From Rhodopseudomonas sp. (GTDB lineage: Bacteria; Pseudomonadota; Alphaproteobacteria; Rhizobiales; Xanthobacteraceae), in the NCBI RefSeq assembly GCF_013377015.1, contig NZ_JACABA010000004.1, positions 1-64,000 of the forward strand: a DNA stretch of 64,000 nucleotides, written 5' to 3'. Shown piece by piece: positions 38,185-47,004 of the stretch. How positions within the stretch are numbered: position 1 is the first letter of the stretch; every line of letters starts with the position of its first letter. The translations under genes and the position numbers were made by a program. A model generated the notes under the pieces. It did no database searches and was not told where the DNA came from. It worked only from the letters and a program-made list of their open reading frames with translations.

Positions 38185-39138
38185 TCAGTCGAACAGGCTC
38201 GACACCGATTCTTCCGACGCGGTGCGGCTGATCGCTTCGGCGATCAGCGATCCGATCGGCAAGGTTCGGATGTTGCCGGCGTTGCGCACCGCTTCCGTCG
38301 GCTGGATCGAGTCGGTGATCACCAATTCCTTCAGCTTGGAGCCTGCGATCCGCGCCGCGGCGCCGCCGCTCAACACGCCATGGGTGATGTAGGCGTAGAC
38401 GTCCTTGGCGCCATTGGCGAGCAGCGCGTCGGCCGCGTTGACCAGGGTGCCGCCGGAATCGACGATATCGTCGACCAGGATGCAGGTAAAACCCTCGACC
38501 TCGCCGATCACGTTCATCACCTCGGATTCGCCGGCGCGCTCGCGGCGTTTGTCGATGATGGCGAGCGGGGTGTTGATGCGCTTGGCGAGGCCGCGGGCGC
38601 GGACCACGCCGCCGACGTCGGGCGACACCACCATCACCTTGGTGAGGTCGAACTTCTCCTTGATGTCGCGCACCATCACCGGCGAGGCAAACAGGTTGTC
38701 GGTTGGGATGTCGAAGAAGCCCTGGATCTGGGTTGCGTGCAGATCGAGCGTCATGACGCGGTCTGCGCCCGCATGGGTGATCAAATTGGCGACCAGCTTG
38801 GCCGAGATCGGGGTCCGCGAGCCGGATTTGCGATCCTGCCGGGCGTAGCCGAAATACGGGATCACCGCGGTGATGCGGCGCGCCGAGGCGCGGCGCAGCG
38901 CGTCGGTGATGATCAGCAGTTCCATCAGATGGTCGTTGGTCGGAAACGACGTCGACTGGATGATGTAGACGTCGGAGCCGCGGACGTTTTCCTGGATCTC
39001 GACGAAGATCTCCATGTCGGCGAAGCGCCGGACGCTGGCCTTGGTCAGCGGAAGCTCGAGCCAGGCGGCGATTTCCTGCGCCAGCGCCGGGTTGGAATTG
39101 CCGGCGACGAGCTTGATCGAGCCGTTCTTGGCCGACAT
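38185..39138 (-). CDS. prs: Ribose-phosphate pyrophosphokinase
   Basis: A 317-residue cytoplasmic enzyme that makes PRPP from ribose 5-phosphate and ATP, for purine, pyrimidine, His and Trp synthesis. Marks are [40 protein letters not shown] (ATP site), [14 protein letters not shown] and the PRPP-binding loop [15 protein letters not shown]. The start MSAKNGSIK fits the family; an upstream in-frame start at 39180 is less likely. Confidence 0.95.
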   Translation of the reverse strand: MSAKNGSIKLVAGNSNPALAQEIAAWLELPLTKASVRRFADMEIFVEIQENVRGSDVYIIQSTSFPTNDHLMELLIITDALRRASARRITAVIPYFGYARQDRKSGSRTPISAKLVANLITHAGADRVMTLDLHATQIQGFFDIPTDNLFASPVMVRDIKEKFDLTKVMVVSPDVGGVVRARGLAKRINTPLAIIDKRRERAGESEVMNVIGEVEGFTCILVDDIVDSGGTLVNAADALLANGAKDVYAYITHGVLSGGAAARIAGSKLKELVITDSIQPTEAVRNAGNIRTLPIGSLIAEAISRTASEESVSSLFD

Positions 39139-39293
39139 CGACGCTTTCCCCCGCGGCTTGGTGGATACAACGTTCAGCATATCGGTTGACTCACGAAAAC
39201 GGGCACGTCCGGCGAGCGAGGTGATACCAAGGCCGGGCCAGAGCTGGCAACCCGTTGGGTCAATTTTCCCGCGTCGATTCGACGTTTGTCTGG

Positions 39294-39914
39294 TTAACGC
39301 GCAGCTAAACTCAAGGTTGCCGGGCCGAACGCGCTTGATGTCGGCGGAACATCCGCGCTGGCGACCGTGGGGCCGCGCAGTCCGGGCGCGCTCGGCGCCG
39401 GTTCGCCCGGTGTGGTGCCGTTGATCATGCCGCCGAGGCCGCTGAGGCCGGCCTGCGCGATCCGCCGCAACACCAGGTCGTCGGCCTGCGCCCAGGCGTC
39501 CCGTCCGGGCTTGCCGGTTGGTTCCTCGCCGGAGAGCCGCAGCGCGCGCTGCTGGTCGCGATCGTAGACGTCCCAGACCCAGGCAATGATGGTGCGGCCG
39601 CCGCGGACCTGCGCCGACAAATAGCTGCGTACCCGATAGGCGGCCGTCGACTCGCGCGACACCACCGCGACATGGCGCAGCTTGGCTTCCGAATCGAGCA
39701 GGTCGACCATCCGGTCGAATACCTGCGGCGGCGGACCGTCGATCGATTCGAAGGCGACGGTGGCGCCGCCGGCTGAAGCGAAGCTTGATGCCGCCGGGCC
39801 GTCGGTGACGCAGCCGCCGAGCGAGCCGCCCAAGCCGCCCAGCATCGCCAGCAGCAGCGCGGCGCGCGCGAGGCGCACGGCGGACAGGTTGGCGGTAACG
39901 GCGCGCAGGGGCAT
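39294..39914 (-). CDS. Putative lipoprotein of unknown function
   Basis: A 206-residue protein. The signal region ([20 protein letters not shown]) ends in LGGC, a lipobox, so the cysteine near residue 35 should be acylated. The mature domain contains [40 protein letters not shown] and [20 protein letters not shown], a pattern seen in conserved rhizobial lipoproteins, followed by a low-complexity tail. ATG at 39914 is used; a TTG one codon earlier is possible. Function unknown. Confidence 0.82.
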   Translation of the reverse strand: MPLRAVTANLSAVRLARAALLLAMLGGLGGSLGGCVTDGPAASSFASAGGATVAFESIDGPPPQVFDRMVDLLDSEAKLRHVAVVSRESTAAYRVRSYLSAQVRGGRTIIAWVWDVYDRDQQRALRLSGEEPTGKPGRDAWAQADDLVLRRIAQAGLSGLGGMINGTTPGEPAPSAPGLRGPTVASADVPPTSSAFGPATLSLAAR

Positions 39915-40100
39915 CAACAGGTTCCGAATCTCACGTCTCGCGCCATCACACTGGATGGCGGCCGGACCGGCGCAGCGATATCGTTAAAATGCGTTAAGGT
40001 CTAGGGCAGGGTGTCGACGGGCGGTGGCAAGGTGACCTTCGGCTTTCCCGCTCCGTTCCAATTTGCCGAGACATTGCAGACAATTGCGAGGAGCCGGCGG

Positions 40101-41102
40101 ATGCGCGCGTTTGTCCTTTCGAGCTATGGCGCGGTCGCCGATTGCGTCCGGCTGGCGGAGTTGCCCGATCCGGTGGCCTCGACCGGGCAGGTCGTAGTCG
40201 AGATCCACGCCGCGAGCCTCAATCCGATCGATTACAAGCTGATCCGGGGCGACCTGAAGCGGATTTCGAAATATCGCCTGCCGCATCCGATCGGCTTCGA
40301 CGCCAGCGGTGTGATCCTGTCGGTGGGGCTGGGGGCCACGCGGTTCGCGCCCGGCGACGCGGTATTCCTGCGCACCTCGCGCGAGCGGATCGGCACCTTC
40401 GCCGAGCAGATCGCGATCGACGAGCGGCTGGTCGCGGCGCGGCCGGCGAGCATTTCGCATCTCGAAGCGGCGTCGCTGCCGCTGGTCGGGCTGACCACCC
40501 TGCAAGGCTTTGCCAGGGCCGGCGCCAAGGCGGGGCAGCGCATCCTGATCCATGCCGGCTCCGGCGGCGTCGGCACCTTTGCGATCCAATACGCCAAGCA
40601 TCTCGGGCTGGAGGTCTCGACCACGACCAGCGCGAAGAATGCCGATTTCGTTCGCTCGCTCGGCGCCGATCGCGTCATTGCCTACGACCGCGAGGACTAT
40701 CTGGCGCAAGGCGGCGGCTACGACATCGTCTACGATACCCTCGGCGGCAAATTCACCGTCGATGCCTTCAAAGTCGTCAAGCGCGGCGGTACGGTGATCT
40801 CGCTGAGCGGCCCGCCGGATCGCGATTTTGCTCGGCGCGAGGACTCCAGCCTGATGGTGCGGATCGCGGTCTGGCTGATGGGCCGCAAGGTCTATGCCGC
40901 GGCCGACCAGGCGGGCGCTTCCTATTGTTGGTACTTCACCGAACCGAGCGGCGATCAGCTGCGCGAGATCGCGGGCCTGGTCGATGCCGGCGCGATCGTG
41001 CCGGTGATCGACCGCGCCTTCGATTTCGAGCAATTGCCGCAGGCGCTAGCCCATCTCGAAGCCGGCCACGCCCGCGGCAAGGTGGTGCTGAAGGTGCGGT
41101 AG
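40101..41102 (+). CDS. Zinc-independent alcohol dehydrogenase / quinone oxidoreductase family protein (MDR superfamily)
   Basis: A 333-residue NAD(P)H-dependent reductase. The GroES-like N-terminal domain has AASLNPIDYKLIRGD and HPIGFDASGVILSVG. The Rossmann domain has GQRILIHAGSGGVGTFAIQY and the DIVYDTLGG stretch. It lacks the cysteine ligands of zinc alcohol dehydrogenases, which favours the quinone reductase-like branch. The ATG at 40101 follows GAGGAG; an in-frame GTG at 40011 would add 30 unlike residues. The substrate is unknown. Confidence 0.88.
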   Translation: MRAFVLSSYGAVADCVRLAELPDPVASTGQVVVEIHAASLNPIDYKLIRGDLKRISKYRLPHPIGFDASGVILSVGLGATRFAPGDAVFLRTSRERIGTFAEQIAIDERLVAARPASISHLEAASLPLVGLTTLQGFARAGAKAGQRILIHAGSGGVGTFAIQYAKHLGLEVSTTTSAKNADFVRSLGADRVIAYDREDYLAQGGGYDIVYDTLGGKFTVDAFKVVKRGGTVISLSGPPDRDFARREDSSLMVRIAVWLMGRKVYAAADQAGASYCWYFTEPSGDQLREIAGLVDAGAIVPVIDRAFDFEQLPQALAHLEAGHARGKVVLKVR

Positions 41103-41110
41103 CGGCAGCG

Positions 41111-41878
41111 TCACCCTTCCAGCGCAATCGCGTGGACGTGGCGGCCGTAGTCCGGCTCGTTGCGATGCACCGAGCGGCGATAGCTGTAGAACCGCTCGTC
41201 CGGATAGGTGTCGATGCCGGTGTCGTCGATCATCAGCACGCCGGCGTTTTCCAGCCGCATCCGGATGAAGCCGCCGAGATCGAACATCGCATGGCCGGCG
41301 CGCGTCGATGCAATGAAGAACCGCGCGTAGTCCGGATCGGCCGCGACGAATCGCGCGACGAATTCGCCGCCGACCTCGTAGCTCGGCTGCCGGATCAGCG
41401 GCCCGATCGCGGCGACGATGCCGCCCCGTTCGGCGCCGAGTTTTTCCATCGCCGCAATGGTGGATTCCAGCACGCCGGTGAGCGCGCCCTTCCAGCCGGC
41501 ATGCGCGGCGCCGATCACCCGCGCGGTGGGATCGACCAGTAACACCGGGCCGCAATCCGCGGCGGTGGCGCCGATCGCCAGCCCCGGCGTCTTGGTCACG
41601 ATGGCGTCGACCTTCGGCCGTGATGCCGCATCCCACGGCTCGGTGGCGACCGCGACGTCGGGCGAATGCACCTGGTAGGCGGTGAGAAAGCGCTCCGGCG
41701 CGACGCCCAGCACCGAAGCCATCCGCCGCCGGTTCTCGGCCACATGCGCGGGATCGTCGTTGGAGCCGACGCCGCCATTGAGGCCGGCATAGAGCCCTTC
41801 CGAAACGCCGCCTTCGCGGGTGAAGAACGCATGGCGCAGATCGGGAACGGCAGCCAGCAGCGGCGAGGCGATGGTCAT
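41111..41878 (-). CDS. pgeF: Peptidoglycan editing factor PgeF (YfiH/laccase-domain family)
   Basis: A 255-residue protein of the former 'polyphenol oxidase' family. The metal and catalytic residues are in YQVHSPDV (H), ATAADCGPVLLVDP (C) and AAHAGWKGALTG (H). The E. coli homologue is reported to remove wrongly incorporated serine from peptidoglycan precursors, and other members act on purine nucleosides. It overlaps midA by 4 bp (ATGA) and is the last gene of the lgt-midA-pgeF set. Confidence 0.9.
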   Translation of the reverse strand: MTIASPLLAAVPDLRHAFFTREGGVSEGLYAGLNGGVGSNDDPAHVAENRRRMASVLGVAPERFLTAYQVHSPDVAVATEPWDAASRPKVDAIVTKTPGLAIGATAADCGPVLLVDPTARVIGAAHAGWKGALTGVLESTIAAMEKLGAERGGIVAAIGPLIRQPSYEVGGEFVARFVAADPDYARFFIASTRAGHAMFDLGGFIRMRLENAGVLMIDDTGIDTYPDERFYSYRRSVHRNEPDYGRHVHAIALEG

Positions 41879-43005
41879 GGGGCGCCGGCCTCGGCGGCGC
41901 GCGCGGCTTCGTCGCTGAGCCCCACCAACGTCTCGATACGGGGATCGGAAATCCCGATCGCCTTGAACATCGATCCCATCCCGCCGCGGCCGCTGTCGGT
42001 CAGCCGCTTCAGCGCGCCGGCGATGTCCTCGGAGACTTCATGTGTGGCCTTGGCCATCAGCGTCAGCGCGCGGGTCTCGATGCCGAGCCGTTTGAGGAAT
42101 TCACCCTGCGTCACCGGCCCGTGCACCCGCGCGCCGACATCCTCGGCGGCGCGCGCCAGCGCCTGGAAATCGACATGGGCGGTGACGTCGGCCTCGCCCG
42201 GATTCTTCAAGGGGTCGGCGAAGCTGTGGCGGGCGATCGCCTGGAAGGTGTCGCCGACGTCGCTGCGCGTGTGGCCGTAGTCGATGATCAGCGCGGCGCC
42301 GCCCTGGTCGCGGACCCGGCTGGCGATCGCCATGATCTCGGCGTCCGGCCGCCACTCGAACACCGCGCCCTGCGGCGCCATCCGCACCAGCGGCGGCAGC
42401 AGCACCTCGAAACGCGGGATCGGATCGGCAGCGGTGCCGAACACGAGGTTGCCCTTGCCGTCGATTTCGACGACGCGCTCGTGCCAGCCGTTCTCGCGCT
42501 TCACCGCCTGATGGATCGGCAGCACGTCGAAATACTCGTTGGCCAGAATGATCGAGGGGCCGTCCGGCACGTCGTCGAGCGAGTCGTGCCAGTGGACGCT
42601 GCGCACTCCGCTCAGCGTCGCCTTCTGCTTGTCGCGCAGCACCGGATTGATCTCGACCAGATGCACGCTGAGGCTTTGGTAAAGCGGCGGCAACACCCGC
42701 AGCGCCCGCAACGCATCCGCCATCATGGTGCCGCGTCCGGGGCCGATCTCGATCAGCCGCAGCGCGGCCGGCTCATCCATCGCCTTCCACACCGAGGCCG
42801 CCCACAGCCCGAGCAATTCGCCGAACATCTGGCTGACCTCGGGCGCGGTGGTGAAATCGCCCTCGCGGCCGAGCGGATCGCGCGACACGTAATAGCCGTG
42901 CTCGGGATGGGTCAGGCAAAGCTGCATGTAGCGCCACACCGGCATTGGGCCGGCAGACTTGATCAATCTGGCGATCGCGGTCTTGAGCGGTGAAGTCTCG
43001 GTCAC
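41875..43005 (-). CDS. MidA/NDUFAF7-family SAM-dependent methyltransferase
   Basis: A 376-residue class I methyltransferase. Marks are MPVWRYMQLCLTHPEHGYYV, REGDFTTAPEVSQMFGELLG, the SAM loop RLIEIGPGRGTMMADALRAL, NEYFDVLPIHQAV, and GGAALIIDYGHTRSDVGDTF. The mitochondrial orthologue NDUFAF7 methylates an arginine of a complex I subunit during assembly; the bacterial role is inferred. The GTG start at 43005 directly follows the lgt stop, and the 3' end overlaps pgeF. Confidence 0.91.
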   Translation of the reverse strand: MTETSPLKTAIARLIKSAGPMPVWRYMQLCLTHPEHGYYVSRDPLGREGDFTTAPEVSQMFGELLGLWAASVWKAMDEPAALRLIEIGPGRGTMMADALRALRVLPPLYQSLSVHLVEINPVLRDKQKATLSGVRSVHWHDSLDDVPDGPSIILANEYFDVLPIHQAVKRENGWHERVVEIDGKGNLVFGTAADPIPRFEVLLPPLVRMAPQGAVFEWRPDAEIMAIASRVRDQGGAALIIDYGHTRSDVGDTFQAIARHSFADPLKNPGEADVTAHVDFQALARAAEDVGARVHGPVTQGEFLKRLGIETRALTLMAKATHEVSEDIAGALKRLTDSGRGGMGSMFKAIGISDPRIETLVGLSDEAARAAEAGAP

Positions 43006-43006
43006 G

Positions 43007-43870
43007 TCATGCCTTGCTGGCTGGGCTGTTAGCCGGATCGAAAGTGCACGCAGTCGGCGCTCGCCGCCACGCCACCACGACAATGATCAGTCCCGCGATC
43101 ACCATCGGCACACTCAGCAGCATCCCCATGGTGAGGCCGCCCCACAGGAAGCCGAGCTGCGGGTCGGGCTCGCGGAACAATTCGCCGATGATGCGCGCCA
43201 CGCCGTAAAGCCCGATGAAGCTGCCGAGAATCAGGCCGCGCCGCTTCAACGCGCCGAGACGGATCATCAGTGCCAGGATCGCAAACAGCGCGATGCCTTC
43301 GAGGCCGGCTTCGTACAACTGGCTGGGATGCCGCGGCAGCGGTCCGCCATTGGGAAACACCATCGCCCAGGGCAGGCTGGGGTCGGCGGGCCGCCCCCAC
43401 AATTCGCTGTTGATGAAATTGGCGATGCGGCCGAGGAACAGCCCGATCGGTCCGACCGCGCAGGTGATGTCGCCCAGTGAGGCCGTCGACAGCTTGTTCT
43501 TCCAGCAGAACGCGAACACCGCCACCACGCAGCCGATGAAGCCGCCATGGAACGACATGCCGCCCTTCCACAATTGGAAGATCTCGGACGGATGCTCGAC
43601 GAAGAAGTCGAGATTGTAGAACAGCACGTAGCCGGTGCGGCCGCCGAGGATAATGCCGAGCGTCACCCACAGGATGAAATCGTCGAACGCCGGCAGCGAG
43701 ATCGGCGCGGGGCCGCCCCACAGCCGGTCGCGCTTGAGCAGCGCGCGGGCATAGATCCAACCCAGCACGATGCCGCCGATATAGGCCAGCGCGTACCAGC
43801 GGATCGCGATCGGGCCGATCGCAATCGCGATCGGATCGAATACGGGGAAGGCGATGGCGAACAGCGGCAT
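43007..43870 (-). CDS. lgt: Phosphatidylglycerol-prolipoprotein diacylglyceryl transferase
   Basis: A 287-residue inner-membrane enzyme that adds diacylglycerol to the lipobox cysteine of prolipoproteins. Seven or so hydrophobic segments are visible, with [37 protein letters not shown] (the HGG loop) and the Lgt signature [17 protein letters not shown]. Length and topology match the family. It is first of the coupled set lgt-midA-pgeF, with the dienelactone hydrolase gene 12 bp upstream on the same strand. Confidence 0.95.
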   Translation of the reverse strand: MPLFAIAFPVFDPIAIAIGPIAIRWYALAYIGGIVLGWIYARALLKRDRLWGGPAPISLPAFDDFILWVTLGIILGGRTGYVLFYNLDFFVEHPSEIFQLWKGGMSFHGGFIGCVVAVFAFCWKNKLSTASLGDITCAVGPIGLFLGRIANFINSELWGRPADPSLPWAMVFPNGGPLPRHPSQLYEAGLEGIALFAILALMIRLGALKRRGLILGSFIGLYGVARIIGELFREPDPQLGFLWGGLTMGMLLSVPMVIAGLIIVVVAWRRAPTACTFDPANSPASKA

Positions 43871-43882
43871 GGTCCGGCTGGC

Positions 43883-44623
43883 TTACGATGAAAGCCGGCG
43901 ACGGTACAGGGCCAGCAGCCGCTCCCAGTGCCGCTCGGCAGCTTCCTTGTCGTAGACCGGACGTTTCGGAAAGGCGAAGCCGTGGTGCACGCCGGGATAG
44001 AGCTCGACCTCGGCGTCGACGCCGTCGGCCTTGAGCGCCGCGCGCAGCGGCTCGACCATCTCCAGCGGCGCCCAGCGGTCGATCTCGGCGCAGGCGAAAT
44101 ACAATTCGCCGGAGGCGTTCTTGGCGGTGCGGTGCGGGCTGTCGTCGGCGTCGGTCATCAGATGGGTGCCGTAGATCGACGCCGCGGCCTTGAACCGGTC
44201 GGGAAAATTGGCCGCGGCGCTGACCGCATAGCGGCCACTCATGCAATAGCCGAGCGCGCCGGCCGGGCCCTTGCTGGCGGCGGGCTGCGTCGCGGCGTAA
44301 TCCAGCAGCGCCGTGGTGTCCTGCATCACCATCGGGATCGTGAGCGAGGCCATCAGCTCGAACATTCGCTTGCGCTCGGGTGCTTCGTCGTCCATCGGGA
44401 TCGGGCCGAGTTCGAACACATTCGAGCGGTAATACATGCTGGGCAGCATCACATAATACCCACTGGTGGCCAGCCGCCGCGCCATGTCGCGTAGTTCCTC
44501 GCGGATCCCCGGCGCATCCATGTAGAACATGATCACCGGAAACGGTCCGCCGCGCTCCGGATGGCTGATAAAGGTGCTGACGCGTCCGTCCGGCGTGGGA
44601 ATCTCGATCTGCTGGTCGATCAT
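43883..44623 (-). CDS. Dienelactone hydrolase family protein
   Basis: A 246-residue alpha/beta hydrolase. The nucleophile elbow is GALGYCMSGRYAVSA, with cysteine as expected for this family; the histidine lies in LYPGVHHGFAFPKR and the acid in the CAEIDRWAP stretch. The usual substrates are lactones such as dienelactone in aromatic catabolism, but no aromatic pathway genes are nearby. Its stop is 12 bp upstream of the lgt start, so it may be transcribed with lgt. Confidence 0.9.
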   Translation of the reverse strand: MIDQQIEIPTPDGRVSTFISHPERGGPFPVIMFYMDAPGIREELRDMARRLATSGYYVMLPSMYYRSNVFELGPIPMDDEAPERKRMFELMASLTIPMVMQDTTALLDYAATQPAASKGPAGALGYCMSGRYAVSAAANFPDRFKAAASIYGTHLMTDADDSPHRTAKNASGELYFACAEIDRWAPLEMVEPLRAALKADGVDAEVELYPGVHHGFAFPKRPVYDKEAAERHWERLLALYRRRLSS

Positions 44624-44803
44624 GCGGTGTGTCCGGTCCTTCTCGAGGGGCCTTGCGATGGCGACAGGAAGATCGCAAGGAAAGCGGAACCTGACAAGCT
44701 TGGTAGCCTGATTCGATGAAGGCCGTTGCGGCCTTGAAGTCGTGCGGCGGGATTGCCATTGTCAGGCCACCGCGGCGCCGCTGCCCCTGACCGGAGTTCG
44801 ACC

Positions 44804-45055
44804 ATGACCCAGACCAACAACCGGCTGTTCGACGAGATCGGGCGCCTGATGAACGACGCCGCCGGCGCCGCCCAGGGCGTCAAGCGCGAGGTCGACACCG
44901 TGGTCCGTAACCAGGCCGAAAAGATCCTGCGCGACCTGGACATCGTCAAGCGCGAGGAATTCGAGGCATTCAAGGAAATGGCCCGGCTCGCCCGCGAGGA
45001 AAACGAAGCGCTGAAGGCGCGTATCGTGGCGCTCGAAGCCAAGCTCGGCGCGTAA
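44804..45055 (+). CDS. ubiK: UbiK-like accessory factor (BMFP domain, YqiC family)
   Basis: An 83-residue protein: NRLFDEIGRLMNDAAGAAQG and a C-terminal coiled coil VKREEFEAFKEMARLAREEN, EALKARIVALEAKL. This is the BMFP/YqiC pattern, a membrane-associated trimer needed for efficient aerobic ubiquinone synthesis in gamma-proteobacteria. The ATG at 44804 is the family start. Function in alphaproteobacteria is inferred. Confidence 0.88.
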   Translation: MTQTNNRLFDEIGRLMNDAAGAAQGVKREVDTVVRNQAEKILRDLDIVKREEFEAFKEMARLAREENEALKARIVALEAKLGA

Positions 45056-45131
45056 ACGGGACCGACGTCGGCGGTCCGACAGCGGACGATAGCTGTAATT
45101 CTCACTAGGCTATTCAGCCCTCCGACTGAGA

Positions 45132-45166
45132 GAGGGCACCGTCAGGTTCATCCTGGCGGTGCCCTC
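45132..45166. terminator. Strong hairpin between ubiK and the DGQHR cassette (bidirectional terminator candidate)
   Basis: GAGGGCACCGTCAGG and CCTGGCGGTGCCCTC form a 15-bp stem with one G-T pair and a 5-base loop. No clear T-tract follows on either strand, so termination efficiency is uncertain. It separates two convergent genes and sits at one edge of the foreign-looking cassette. Confidence 0.6.
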
Positions 45167-45185
45167 GAACGGCTAGCGTAAAATA

Positions 45186-45452
45186 CTACCTTCCGCTTGC
45201 CATTAGCGTCAAGACTAACTGCTGCGCCTCTCGGCCGCTTAGGTAAGGCCCGCGCGGCGGCAGGTCCGCTTCCGGCGCCGCGCGCGTGCTACTAAATTTG
45301 GCGCCCGTCGAAATCTCGGCGATGCGGCCACCGTTCACTCCAAACCACGCAGCGATATCGTGCTGGCGGTCCCCACGGGCGAGCATCCCCTTGATCACGG
45401 CTACGTCACCGCTGTTGAGCGTGACGCCGCTCGGCTCTGCGCGACGTGCCAT
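45186..45452 (-). CDS. Small helix-turn-helix-like protein of phage/mobile type
   Basis: An 88-residue basic protein. The core NSGDVAVIKGMLARGDRQHD continues into IAAWFGVNGGRIAEISTG, a helix-turn-helix-like sequence met in small proteins of rhizobial prophages and islands. The ATG at 45452 overlaps the stop of the DGQHR gene (TGATG), so the two are translationally coupled. Codon use is more relaxed than in the neighbours. DNA binding is inferred from the motif; it could regulate the cassette. Confidence 0.8.
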   Translation of the reverse strand: MARRAEPSGVTLNSGDVAVIKGMLARGDRQHDIAAWFGVNGGRIAEISTGAKFSSTRAAPEADLPPRGPYLSGREAQQLVLTLMASGR

Positions 45453-46660
45453 CACACCACCTCCACCTTCGGCAGCATCTGTCTGATCTTCGAGATCAGC
45501 ACGCGGCGACCTGCGCTTGAGCTGTACGACCCGGCGGCTCCCTGCGGGGCAGTGCGCCAAAATTCGACGCCGTGCACCGGAGTGCCTTGACCATCCTGTG
45601 CTTCACCCTGCAGGAGCTTCATGGGCTCTGCCATGACGTCGCTGTACGTCGCAGCGTCAATCACCGAGCGACCGGTAGAGCGGGCGATCTCCAGAACATC
45701 GACCAAGATCGCGTGCATGACGATGACGCCCACGCCTTTTTGAATAACGAACCCCGGCGGCTCGTCGAAAGCGGGGCGCATGACGTCGCGCAGGCCTGTC
45801 CAGAACGCCTCGATTACCTGCTGCTGCTGCGCAAAATTAAGCCTTCCGAAGAACGGTGAGGCCAGCAACGGCTTCAGCGAGGTCACCATGGAGGCCGACG
45901 GCATGGTGGTGGCGCCCTTTTCCGTCGCGGCAAGGCGGATAAGGCCGCGCCAGACGGAGCTGTTCTCGGCCAAGGCCTCGACGAGTTTCTCAGCCGCGAC
46001 TTGCCAGCCTTTGCCCTTTTCCTCCAAGCGCTCGAGCATCTTCGAGTCCTTGTCGGTCAACTTGCGGAGCAACGCGAGAGCCAAGTCGGTGCGGACCGAC
46101 TTCGCACGTGAGTTCACGACATAGAATTGTTCCATTTCCTCCTGCTCGGTGGCGCCGACCATGCAAATGAACGGGATGAGGAACTTGTCCCAGTCGCCGT
46201 CGGGGTCGTCCTCCATCAACTTCTTCAGCGCAGCGACGCGGTGCTGACCATCAACGACGTGGAACAGGATGGCCGTCGACGCGCTGTCGCGAAGGAAGCC
46301 CAGACGGAGCTTTCCGTCCTGAACCGCCTGCCTCGCTTCACGATTGCGCAGGTTGAGCAGGATTGCTGTCGGCAAATCGACCCTCTTCTTCTTGAGGTCG
46401 GCAGCCAACTCGTTAACGCGGCTGTCTTGAAGCGGCCGCTGATAACCGCGATTGTTGCGCGGGTCGAACGTCGGAATGTCGTAGTTGTCGGGGATCAGGA
46501 GCCCTGCGGCGATGTAACCGGCAACCACCGGCACGCCGGAACGGAGCTTCTGTCCCTCAACGACCGGGATTGAGTCAATAACCGCACGGACGCGGTCGAG
46601 GGGCGGCATCATCCGAGCCATGGCGAAATCTTCCTTCTGAGCTTCAATCGTGCTAAACAT
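45452..46660 (-). CDS. DGQHR domain-containing protein (DndB-like superfamily)
   Basis: A 402-residue protein. The defining motif is in ILFHVVDGQHRVAALKKLME (about 131-150), preceded by RPLQDSRVNELAADLKKKRV, and followed by FYVVNSRAKSVRTDLALALL. This is the DGQHR fold related to ParB/Srx-like domains and to DndB, a regulator of DNA phosphorothioation. No dnd or other modification genes are adjacent, so it is a stand-alone member. AAGGAG lies 9 bp before the ATG. The GC content of the cassette is lower than that of the flanks. The role (regulatory, defence or cargo) is unknown. Confidence 0.88.
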   Translation of the reverse strand: MFSTIEAQKEDFAMARMMPPLDRVRAVIDSIPVVEGQKLRSGVPVVAGYIAAGLLIPDNYDIPTFDPRNNRGYQRPLQDSRVNELAADLKKKRVDLPTAILLNLRNREARQAVQDGKLRLGFLRDSASTAILFHVVDGQHRVAALKKLMEDDPDGDWDKFLIPFICMVGATEQEEMEQFYVVNSRAKSVRTDLALALLRKLTDKDSKMLERLEEKGKGWQVAAEKLVEALAENSSVWRGLIRLAATEKGATTMPSASMVTSLKPLLASPFFGRLNFAQQQQVIEAFWTGLRDVMRPAFDEPPGFVIQKGVGVIVMHAILVDVLEIARSTGRSVIDAATYSDVMAEPMKLLQGEAQDGQGTPVHGVEFWRTAPQGAAGSYSSSAGRRVLISKIRQMLPKVEVV

Positions 46661-46702
46661 CGTACGTACTCCTTATCGCTGTCTGGCGATGGTTGAACAA
46701 AA

Positions 46703-46743
46703 GCGGGCTCCCCGGCTGCAACCGGCGGGGCCCGTTCGTTTTT
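46703..46743. terminator. GC-rich hairpin with T-runs upstream of the DGQHR gene
   Basis: GCGGGCTCCCCGG and CCGGCGGGGCCCGT pair around CTGCAA with one bulge; TTCGTTTTT follows on the plus strand and TTTTGTT on the minus strand. As no plus-strand gene precedes it, it may be a relic terminator or an attenuator in the leader of the minus-strand DGQHR gene, about 45-80 bp before its start. Confidence 0.5.
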
Positions 46744-46778
46744 GGCCCCTAGAGCAACGCAGATCTTCTATGCCAAGG

Positions 46779-46842
46779 CAGGGATCTGTTGTCCAGATCT
46801 ATTTTCTAGATCCTGAATTAGGATCCTAAATCTAGATCCTGA
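46779..46842. repeat. Array of five GATC-centred 13-bp units (iteron- or operator-like)
   Basis: GATC starts at 46783, 46796, 46809, 46822 and 46835, that is exactly every 13 bp. The units read CAGGGATCTGTT, TCCAGATCTATT, TCTAGATCCTGA, TTAGGATCCTAA, TCTAGATCCTGA; units 3 and 5 are identical, and unit 4 is a perfect palindrome. A sixth GATC lies at 46762. The region is AT-rich and lies about 120-180 bp upstream of the DGQHR gene on the other strand, and 160-225 bp upstream of rplY. Confidence 0.75.
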
Positions 46843-46958
46843 TAGATGGTCGCCAATCTGCCTGCAGCCATTTCCTTGTCATTTTCGCCCGTTGGGGCTA
46901 AAAGCCCGGCACGTCTGCAGCCCCCGCACCCCTGGAGGCTTGCTGCGACGATGGAACG

Positions 46959-46984
46959 GGCCGCGTTGCGGCCTTTAACTTTTT
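46959..46984 (+). promoter_or_regulatory. Terminator-like hairpin in the rplY leader
   Basis: GGCCGC-GTT-GCGGCC, followed by TTTAACTTTTT, ends 20 bp before the rplY ATG. It would act as an intrinsic terminator or attenuator on the plus strand, or fold as an RNA element bound by the L25 protein. A second small hairpin GGGCTAAAAGCCC lies upstream (46890-46903). Confidence 0.5.
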
Positions 46985-47004
46985 AGAAAACAAGGACTTA
47001 AACG

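Noticed and set aside
45186-46660. A DNA phosphorothioation (Dnd) locus
   Set aside because: Only the DndB-like domain is present; dndA/C/D/E or ssp genes are absent around it.
46661-47004. A plasmid or chromosomal replication origin at the 13-bp array
   Set aside because: There is no DnaA-box cluster, repA or parAB nearby; an operator array is the simpler reading.
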